Shown here piece by piece: positions 1 through 5,325 of a stretch of 7,432 nucleotides of DNA (within the stretch, counting starts at the first letter, position 1; every line of letters begins with the position of its first letter). A program made the translations under genes and the position numbers. Source of the DNA: Elusimicrobia bacterium CG08_land_8_20_14_0_20_59_10 (GTDB lineage Bacteria; Elusimicrobiota; Elusimicrobia; Elusimicrobiales; UBA9959); the NCBI GenBank assembly GCA_002779045.1, contig PEXO01000164.1, forward strand, positions 1 to 7,432, in the 5' to 3' direction. The notes under the pieces were generated by a model that did not search any database, was not told where the DNA came from, and saw nothing but the letters and a program-made list of their open reading frames with translations.

Positions 1-465
1 AAGGCGCTCGGGGCCCTCAACGCAAAAATAATCCGCACCGGTTCCGTTGTTCAGGCCGATTGGGTAAAGTGGCGCTGCCAATACGGCTGTGATATGTACG
101 GGGCAAGGCTCACCTGTCCGCCTCATTCTCCCGGGCCGGAAGAGACCAGGAAGCTGTTGGCGGGTTATAAATACGGGCTGTTGCTGCGGGCCGGTGAATG
201 TCGGGAGATCCGCCGCCTGGCCCCGCTGCTGGAAAGGGAGGTCTTTCTACGCGGCTATCATAAAGCTTTCGCCCTGGCCGCCGGCCCATGTACGCTGTGC
301 AGTTCCTGCCCGAAGAGCTGCCGGCACCCGGAAACCGCGCGCCCGGCCATGGAAGCCTGCGGGATAGATGTCTTTGCCACGGCCCGTCGTAATGGTATGC
401 ACCTGGAAGTGCTCAGGGACAGGGAGGCGGAGCAGGACGCGTACGGACTTGTACTTATTGAATGA
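1..465 (+). CDS. DUF2284 family predicted metal-binding protein (5' end outside the window)
   Basis: The reading frame is open from base 1 to the TGA at 463-465, giving 154 visible residues. Two cysteine groups typical of DUF2284 are present: C26 and C30 in WRCQYGCDMYG followed by TCPPHSP (C39), and later CTLCSSCPKSC (C97, C100, C103, C107) followed by RHPETARPAMEACGIDVF. These probably bind an iron-sulfur cluster or another metal; the biochemical role of the family is not established to my knowledge. Family members are usually somewhat longer than this, and the visible part starts in the expected N-terminal region, so I infer that only a few to a couple of dozen residues are missing. The internal ATG at 94 would remove the first two cysteines and is not a credible start. 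The gene runs tail to tail into the B12-type rSAM gene with 11 bp of shared 3' sequence. Family assignment is confident; function is not. Confidence 0.87.
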   Translation, partial: KALGALNAKIIRTGSVVQADWVKWRCQYGCDMYGARLTCPPHSPGPEETRKLLAGYKYGLLLRAGECREIRRLAPLLEREVFLRGYHKAFALAAGPCTLCSSCPKSCRHPETARPAMEACGIDVFATARRNGMHLEVLRDREAEQDAYGLVLIE

Positions 466-2812
466 TCTTTTTGGGGGATGGCGCCGGCCAGCCCTCTGCC
501 GCGGCCAGTAATTCCGGCAGGCAGTGTTTTATCATTGAAAGGTCCCGCGGTAATGAGGCCCGTCCCTGCCTGGCGGCGGCGGAGGTTCTCAACAGGTCCG
601 CCACGCGGGCCAGCAGTTCCCCGTCCGGTTTTCCTGAGACAAGTTCACAGGTGCAGGAGGGCGGTTTGGCGAGGAGCGAGACCGCGAAGCGGGCGCTCCC
701 GCCGCCGGTGTCCAGGCGCAGCGTGAACCGTCCGTCGCGCGGCGAAGAGATTTCGGTGACGAGCCTGCCGCCGGCGGAACGAAGTATTTCCCCAAGTTCT
801 TCTTTATCCCCTGAACCCCCGCCGGTTTCCTGCGAATTGAGCATGAAGAAATCCCCGTGTATCCGGTTGTCGTCCGGGTTTATCAAGGTAACCTCGTTCC
901 TCGCGATCATCGAACATTCGACGAGCGCAGCGCCTTTGGCCAGCGTAAGGTTTATATTCTCGGGCATGTTCCCCGTCAATCTCATTGTGACACCCCGGCG
1001 GCGCAGCATGGAGTTAAGCGGTGAGGAAGAACTCCGGACCTGCGCGTTCAGATGCGCGTAAGACGCGGCAATATGCGGGTTGACCGTATAGGCGGCTTCA
1101 TAGAGCCGTAGTATTTCCCTTTTCCTGTCATGGCCCAGTACGCGGTAGAGATACATCAGCAAATGCGAGTCGTCCATCCTTGACCCTGTGGGTTTCCTGC
1201 TTCCCTTGAGATCGTCTATGAATTCGCGGATATGCCGGTTGTTGCGCTGGTTCTGCTGCTCTTTTTCCCGCCACTTCAGGCCGCCTTCCTCGTCGAACTT
1301 GGTCTGGCAGTAGAGCTGTATCGCGTCCTTAAGCTTGAAGCCGAACTTCTTCGGGTTACGTTGAAAAGGGGAACCTTCGGCCATATGGTAGGAGCCCACG
1401 GTATAGGAATCTGTCAGGTCCTTAGTTTCTCTCAGCCAGCTTTTGAATTCCCGCATATCCGCGTCCGTTTCGGTGGGCATGCCGGTTATCAGCAGGATAT
1501 GGTTCCAGATGCCGGCTTTATCGAGCATCTCCAGGTTGCGGTTGAGCTTGTCGACAGTGATGCCCTTGTTGATGTATTTAAGCATGCGCGGGGTAGGGTA
1601 TTCCGCGCCGGCTACTACTTTTACTACCCCGGCTTCGCGCATCATGGAGATAAGCTCCCCGTCCATCACGCCCAGGTTGAAGCAGTCCGTCCAGAGTATG
1701 TCTAATTTTTCCTTTATTATCCGCTCGAGGAAATCGTGCGCGTATTTATAGGTGGGGTTGAAGTTGGGGTTATAGAACATGAAATGTCTGCAGCCCAGTT
1801 CGTCCCGGAAGATCTTCAGCATCCGTATGGACTCGTCCAGGTCCAGCGCGAACAGCCCGGTCCGGGCATTGCTGCAGAAAAAGCAGTTGAAGTCGCAGCC
1901 TTCGCTGAAACTGGCCTGGAGGGTCAGGTAATTGTCAGGCTTGAACTTTTTTTCCCTGGCTGCCAGCGAGCGCGGAAGGTGATAAAAATCGCGGATCTGC
2001 CTGCCTGTGTAGCTGTAGGCCCGGCTATTGGCCTTGTCGTAGGAGGGGAACCCGAAAGGGATGGAGGGGTCCTTTCCCTCATCGGCGAGCTGCGGCACGA
2101 AATAGCGGCTGTGGGCCTCTCCCTGGCTGTTCAAGACCCCGGCCTGTATAAGCCGGCCTGCACCCGGCCGCCGGTCGGAAGCTCCGATCTTTGTCACGTT
2201 GAGACGGGGAGTGGTCCGGAAAGGGCGGTTTTCGCTGATGGCGCGATAAAGCTCCAGCATGGCCGCGTGCGCTTCCCCGCAGACGGCGTAATCGATATCC
2301 GGGCACTCCAGCAGCAGTTTTTTGTATTTTTCCCGCTGGAACTGGATGGACATGTTCTGCATACCGCCCAGCATTACCACACAACGCGGGAAGCGTTCTT
2401 TAAGCGCCTTCGTAAGGCACTCCGCCAGGCGTATGCCCAGGTCTATCTCGCGGACGTCGCCGAGGAAATGGCTGAGCGAGATGCCGAACAGGTCTTTTTC
2501 CTCCACGCCCAGCACGTCGAGAAAGAACTCGGTCTGTTGCCGCACGCGCAGGGCCTCCGCGCTTTTCGCCTTTCCGCGCAGGTAGGCGGCTACGGCCGTT
2601 TCGTTGTCGTAGAGCATCAGCTTAACTTGTTGGGGATATTCCGCGTAAGCGCGGCATACCTGGTTATTGAAATCATACTGCGCAATATCGGGGAACCCGG
2701 CCCGCCTCAGGAAGCCGACGAGGTTTGGGATGCCCACCTTCTGCCAGAGCAGGTCGCGGTACCAGTCATGCTTGAGTACCGTGGGAGAGGGGGTCAAGAA
2801 GGCTGTTTTCAT
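455..2812 (-). CDS. B12-binding-domain-type radical SAM protein with long C-terminal extension
   Basis: A 785-aa protein. Residues 1 to about 200 look like a cobalamin-binding-type Rossmann domain: MKTAFLTPSP at the start, FGISLSHFLGD near 109-119, then VVMLGG (145-150) and CGEAHAAMLEL (178-188). No DxHxxG cobalamin ligand motif is visible, which is common in this class. The rSAM core follows with C306-x3-C310-x2-C313 (SEGCDFNCFFCSN) binding the 4Fe-4S cluster, then TDCFNLGVMDGE and AGAEYPTPRMLKYINKG strand motifs. Such enzymes perform radical methylations, ring rearrangements or C-C bond chemistry; the substrate here is unknown. Residues from about 480 to 785 form an extension I do not recognise. 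The ATG at 2812 was chosen because the first beta strand begins there. The frame stays open upstream into the preceding gene, and no good Shine-Dalgarno sequence precedes this ATG. It is the last gene of a three-gene rSAM operon, 79 bp after its neighbour. Confidence 0.88.
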   Translation of the reverse strand: MKTAFLTPSPTVLKHDWYRDLLWQKVGIPNLVGFLRRAGFPDIAQYDFNNQVCRAYAEYPQQVKLMLYDNETAVAAYLRGKAKSAEALRVRQQTEFFLDVLGVEEKDLFGISLSHFLGDVREIDLGIRLAECLTKALKERFPRCVVMLGGMQNMSIQFQREKYKKLLLECPDIDYAVCGEAHAAMLELYRAISENRPFRTTPRLNVTKIGASDRRPGAGRLIQAGVLNSQGEAHSRYFVPQLADEGKDPSIPFGFPSYDKANSRAYSYTGRQIRDFYHLPRSLAAREKKFKPDNYLTLQASFSEGCDFNCFFCSNARTGLFALDLDESIRMLKIFRDELGCRHFMFYNPNFNPTYKYAHDFLERIIKEKLDILWTDCFNLGVMDGELISMMREAGVVKVVAGAEYPTPRMLKYINKGITVDKLNRNLEMLDKAGIWNHILLITGMPTETDADMREFKSWLRETKDLTDSYTVGSYHMAEGSPFQRNPKKFGFKLKDAIQLYCQTKFDEEGGLKWREKEQQNQRNNRHIREFIDDLKGSRKPTGSRMDDSHLLMYLYRVLGHDRKREILRLYEAAYTVNPHIAASYAHLNAQVRSSSSPLNSMLRRRGVTMRLTGNMPENINLTLAKGAALVECSMIARNEVTLINPDDNRIHGDFFMLNSQETGGGSGDKEELGEILRSAGGRLVTEISSPRDGRFTLRLDTGGGSARFAVSLLAKPPSCTCELVSGKPDGELLARVADLLRTSAAARQGRASLPRDLSMIKHCLPELLAAAEGWPAPSPKKIIQ

Positions 2813-2871
2813 ATGGTCGGGAACTGCCGGGAAGCCTGAGGGCGGCCGTAGTATTTGGTGTCCTCCCCGGC

Positions 2872-2882
2872 GGTCCGGGACC
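2872..2882 (-). repeat. Interrupted palindrome GGTCCCGGACC, copy 1
   Basis: On the minus strand this reads GGTCCCGGACC, two 5-bp arms around one base. It lies in the 79-bp gap between the middle and last rSAM genes. The same 11 bp appears on the plus strand at 4228-4238, so the two copies are inverted and sit at the two ends of the middle rSAM gene. In such GC-rich DNA this could be chance. Confidence 0.25.
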
Positions 2883-2885
2883 GGC

Positions 2886-2908
2886 GGAGAATTAATTCTC
2901 CTTTTTTT
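2886..2908. repeat. 16-bp perfect palindrome at a stop codon, followed by a T7 run
   Basis: GGAGAATTAATTCTCC at 2886-2901 is a perfect 16-bp palindrome. It contains the TAA stop (2892-2894, read on the minus strand) of the middle rSAM gene. On the plus strand it can fold as a 6-bp stem with a TTAA loop and is directly followed by seven T (2902-2908), resembling a small intrinsic terminator for plus-strand, antisense transcription. On the minus strand the T run is simply lysine codons of the protein C terminus (EEKKEN), so the terminator resemblance may be accidental. No plus-strand gene needs termination here. Confidence 0.35.
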
Positions 2909-4250
2909 CCTCTGCATTGTCAAACAGCGCCAGGCGGCGGCTGGCGTTCCGCAGCCACGGGTCCTGCCCGTCGCTGTCCGCCCCGGCCATAAACCGGCTG
3001 CCGCCAAGGCAGCGCAGGCGGACCTCGCAGCGGCGGCACCCGCTTTCCAGATACCAGGCCTTGTCCAGCTTTTTCAGGAAAGGGCTGTTCCAGGCCGCCA
3101 TGATGTTCCCGCCCAGGTCCTTCTGCATGTAATAGCTGGCCTTATAGAAGCCGCGCGGGTCCAGCACCAGGCGGGTATGCCCGTCGTCAAAGCGCGCGCC
3201 CAGGAAGAGCGGGGCCTGCTTTGCGGAAAAAAGGCACAACGGCACGGGGTTTGCGAAAAGTATTTGCGGTTTTGCCCGCGGCAGTTTCTCTATGCGCGCG
3301 GCCAGCCGCCGCAAAAGTTCCGGGGTTATTTCCTTGCCGCGCGCGGACATCCCGACGGCGGCGGGCATGGGCCGGTACAGTTCCCATATGTCGGCGTCCA
3401 GTTCTGTTATCAGCGTCAGGTACTTCTCGAAATTCCCGGCCAGTCCGGAGGAGATCACCGTTCCCAGCCTTACCACGGGTACGCCGCTCCGCCTGAAGAG
3501 CCTTATGTTGGCCAGTTTTTTTTCAAAAAGGCCGGGCCTGCCGGTTTCAGCGGCGTCTGAAGCGGGATCGCAGCCCTGCATGGAAACCAGGAGATTGTCT
3601 ATCAGAGGGGCGGTCTTCCTGATAAGCGCCGACCCGGGCAGTGTGGCGTTGGTATTGAACAGAATATAAAATCCCATTGTTTTGGCCGTGCGCAGCATGG
3701 AAAGTATTTCCGGGTGAAGGAAGGGCTCTCCGCCGGTGAAGCGTATGTTCTTTATCCCGAGGCGGCGCGCCTGCTCAAGCTCATTGTTTACCCGGGAAAG
3801 GGAGAGCTGCGCGTCCAGTTGCCGTGACGAACATACGCCGCAGGCCAGGTTGCAGCGGCGGCTTACTTCGAAAACTATTTCGGAGGGAACCTTAAGTACC
3901 GGTCTGAGTTCCCCGGCCGGAAGGGCCGCAAAAGGAGATATTTTCGGAAGCCCGGCGCAGATATGGTTCAGGCGGCATTCCCGGCAGATCGCCAGGCGGC
4001 GAAGTCCCGGCCGCGCGGGCGGGGGGAGAATATGGTCGTAAGCATCGGGTAGAAAACAGAATGGCACGCCTTTTATCGCCACGGTGAAGCTGTTCTCGTA
4101 GGCGTTCAGGACACGGTAGAGGAATTCCCGGAGAGAGTAAAGGTCCGTTTGTCCGACCGGGACCGAGACCAGGACCGCGCGGCGCGCTCGGTCTATCCGT
4201 GTTTTTACGCCCGGCGGCGGTTTTACGGGTCCCGGACCGGAGGGTTTCAT
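2892..4250 (-). CDS. Radical SAM protein with Cys-cluster motifs on both sides of the core (SPASM/twitch-like)
   Basis: A 452-aa protein. The rSAM core has C133-x3-C137-x2-C140 (RRCNLACGVCSS) and the SAM-contacting GGEP at 173-176. A C-terminal SPASM/twitch-like motif has C339 (VPLCLF) and C405, C408, C414 (GCRRCEVRLRCLGG), which probably holds an auxiliary 4Fe-4S cluster. Unusually, a similar set lies before the core: C65 (GVPFCFLPDAYDHI) with C89, C92, C98 (ICRECRLNHICAGLP). This N-terminal part resembles the C-terminal module of the upstream neighbour. Homologues with this type of chemistry modify peptides or small molecules; the substrate here cannot be read from the sequence. The start ATG at 4250 overlaps the stop of the upstream rSAM gene as ATGA, implying translational coupling; only a weak Shine-Dalgarno candidate is seen. 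The first 15 residues are Gly/Pro-rich and probably disordered. Radical SAM assignment is very sure; exact family is not. Confidence 0.9.
   Translation of the reverse strand: MKPSGPGPVKPPPGVKTRIDRARRAVLVSVPVGQTDLYSLREFLYRVLNAYENSFTVAIKGVPFCFLPDAYDHILPPPARPGLRRLAICRECRLNHICAGLPKISPFAALPAGELRPVLKVPSEIVFEVSRRCNLACGVCSSRQLDAQLSLSRVNNELEQARRLGIKNIRFTGGEPFLHPEILSMLRTAKTMGFYILFNTNATLPGSALIRKTAPLIDNLLVSMQGCDPASDAAETGRPGLFEKKLANIRLFRRSGVPVVRLGTVISSGLAGNFEKYLTLITELDADIWELYRPMPAAVGMSARGKEITPELLRRLAARIEKLPRAKPQILFANPVPLCLFSAKQAPLFLGARFDDGHTRLVLDPRGFYKASYYMQKDLGGNIMAAWNSPFLKKLDKAWYLESGCRRCEVRLRCLGGSRFMAGADSDGQDPWLRNASRRLALFDNAEEKKEN
4228..4238 (+). repeat. Interrupted palindrome GGTCCCGGACC, copy 2
   Basis: Plus-strand copy of the 11-bp interrupted palindrome, located within the first codons of the middle rSAM gene, where the minus strand encodes a Gly/Pro-rich leader (PSGPGPVKPPPG). 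The coding sequence may be sufficient to explain it. The matching inverted copy is at 2872-2882. Confidence 0.25.
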
Positions 4251-5164
4251 TTCCGTTTACCGGGACCGGCGGCGACCGGCTTGAATTCCTTCCAGCCGTA
4301 CATTTCCGGGTATTCGCGCCAGGGGCCCTCGCAGATCCTGAAATATTTACAGGCTTTGCAGGAGGGGGCTTTGATCTTTCCTTCGTTGCGGCGGTAGTCG
4401 CCGAAGCTCTTAATAAATTTCTCGCCATCGGCAACCGAGCCTTCCGGGATTATCCGTTCGGCTATGCATTGCTCGTAGCCTTCCATCAGGCAGAAAGGGA
4501 TGGCCTCCGTGTAGCACAAGACCCCGTTCCTTATCCCGGCGTCCAGGCCCTTCTTTATCCAGGGCATTATCACGGATTTTCTGGGTACTATCCATTTCTT
4601 GTTTTTTAGCGCCGTGCCTACGATATGCACGAAAGCGAACTGGTACTGGCTCGCTCCCAGCTTAACCAGCAACGCGCCCAGCGCCGGCATTTCCTTGTAG
4701 TTGGCCGAGGTTATGACGGTGTTGGTTATTACCAGCATGCCGAGGGAAACAGCGTTGCGTATCCCCGCCACGGTCTGCAGGAAGCTGCCGGGCGAGTGTG
4801 TCAGGCTGTCATGCGTGGCGGGGCCGGACCCGTGCAGGGACGGGCCCATTTCATTGGCGCCTGCCGCCTTGAGCTGCTCCAGAAGTCCCCTGTAGGCGAA
4901 GGTGCGCCCGTTGGTCTGGAGCTGAATGCGGTGATAGCCCAGCTTTTTGGCCATCGCCACGAAATCGAGAACATGCGGGTGCAGCGTGGGCTCGCCCCCG
5001 GTAAAAACTACGTCCCGGCTGCCGCGTTTGTAGGCGGAGGACAGGTCCTTGTAGACCTGTTCCCTGCTGCGGTCGGGCAGTATATCGCGCTTATGACCCT
5101 GCGCGCAGAAATCGCATTTATTATTGCAGTGGAAAGTGATTTTGATATCTATGCGTGTGTACAT
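4247..5164 (-). CDS. Radical SAM protein with C-terminal auxiliary Cys motif
   Basis: A 305-aa protein, first gene of the minus-strand rSAM operon. The rSAM cluster motif is C13-x3-C17-x2-C20 (FHCNNKCDFCAQG), followed by FTGGEPTLHP with GGEP at 56-59, and LQTNGR near 82-87 at the next strand. The C-terminal module has C225 (AIPFCLMEGYEQ) and C269, C272, C278 (SCKACKYFRICEGP), which likely ligate an extra 4Fe-4S cluster. The enzyme would cleave SAM to a 5'-deoxyadenosyl radical in the cytoplasm; the substrate is unknown. I chose ATG 5164 because family members begin just before the first strand (YTRIDIKITFHC). In-frame ATG 5251 and GTG 5269 would add 29 or 35 residues of unconvincing sequence, and none of the three has a clear Shine-Dalgarno. 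The stop overlaps the next start by 4 bases (ATGA). It is divergent to the carbamoyltransferase. Confidence 0.9.
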   Translation of the reverse strand: MYTRIDIKITFHCNNKCDFCAQGHKRDILPDRSREQVYKDLSSAYKRGSRDVVFTGGEPTLHPHVLDFVAMAKKLGYHRIQLQTNGRTFAYRGLLEQLKAAGANEMGPSLHGSGPATHDSLTHSPGSFLQTVAGIRNAVSLGMLVITNTVITSANYKEMPALGALLVKLGASQYQFAFVHIVGTALKNKKWIVPRKSVIMPWIKKGLDAGIRNGVLCYTEAIPFCLMEGYEQCIAERIIPEGSVADGEKFIKSFGDYRRNEGKIKAPSCKACKYFRICEGPWREYPEMYGWKEFKPVAAGPGKRK

Positions 5165-5227
5165 AAAAAGGGCCGCAGCGGCGGGGACGCTATCCGGGCC
5201 CGGCCGGGAGGGGCGTTTCTGGCTGAA

Positions 5228-5233
5228 AGTATA
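5228..5233 (-). promoter_or_regulatory. Possible -10 box (TATACT) for the rSAM operon
   Basis: The minus strand reads TATACT here, five of six bases of the sigma70 -10 consensus. It would place transcription start about 55-60 nt before the ATG at 5164, which favours that start over the upstream 5251 and 5269 candidates. No recognisable -35 box lies 16-18 bp upstream, so the call is weak. Confidence 0.22.
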
Positions 5234-5314
5234 CAAAATTTCCCTGCTCATACCGGCGGGCGCCGACACGCAAAATGCTAGACTATGTCCGTGCGAACCC
5301 TGTTCGCGGGTTGC

Positions 5315-5318
5315 AGGT
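5315..5318 (+). promoter_or_regulatory. Ribosome binding site of the carbamoyltransferase gene
   Basis: AGGT lies 7 bases before the ATG at 5326. It supports that start over the in-frame ATG at 5275, which has no such site and would add 17 residues not expected in the family. Confidence 0.45.
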
Positions 5319-5325
5319 CAAAGAA

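Larger units (their letters stand above)
5165..5325. promoter_or_regulatory. Divergent intergenic region between the rSAM operon and carbamoyltransferase genes
   Basis: These 161 bp separate two gene sets transcribed away from each other, so promoters for both should lie here. I see no full sigma70 pair with good -35 and -10 boxes on either strand. The most AT-rich stretch is 5226-5243, containing the self-complementary GTATAC. No small precursor-peptide gene is visible here; the open frames in it are N-terminal extensions of the two flanking genes. Confidence 0.45.

Noticed and set aside
466..540. An intrinsic terminator after the DUF2284 gene (TCTTTTTGGGGG)
   Set aside because: The T run is not preceded by a GC-rich hairpin, and the segment encodes the C terminus of the convergent gene.
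1736..2839. Plus-strand open frame of 367 codons
   Set aside because: It lies entirely opposite the B12-type rSAM gene, whose motifs are clear; its translation has no recognisable motif. It is a GC-bias shadow.
2813..2917. Longer N terminus for the B12-type rSAM protein starting at ATG 2917 or further upstream
   Set aside because: It would overlap the preceding gene by 26 bp or more, has no ribosome binding site, and adds Arg/Pro-rich sequence before a natural domain start.
2667..3560. Plus-strand open frame of 297 codons spanning the gap between the last two rSAM genes
   Set aside because: It is antisense to two well-supported genes, rich in Ala/Gly/Pro/Arg, and shows no motif or ribosome binding site.
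5165..5325. A RiPP precursor peptide gene for the radical SAM enzymes
   Set aside because: I looked on both strands here and in the 2813-2891 gap; no short frame with a start, a ribosome binding site and a leader/core-like sequence is present.
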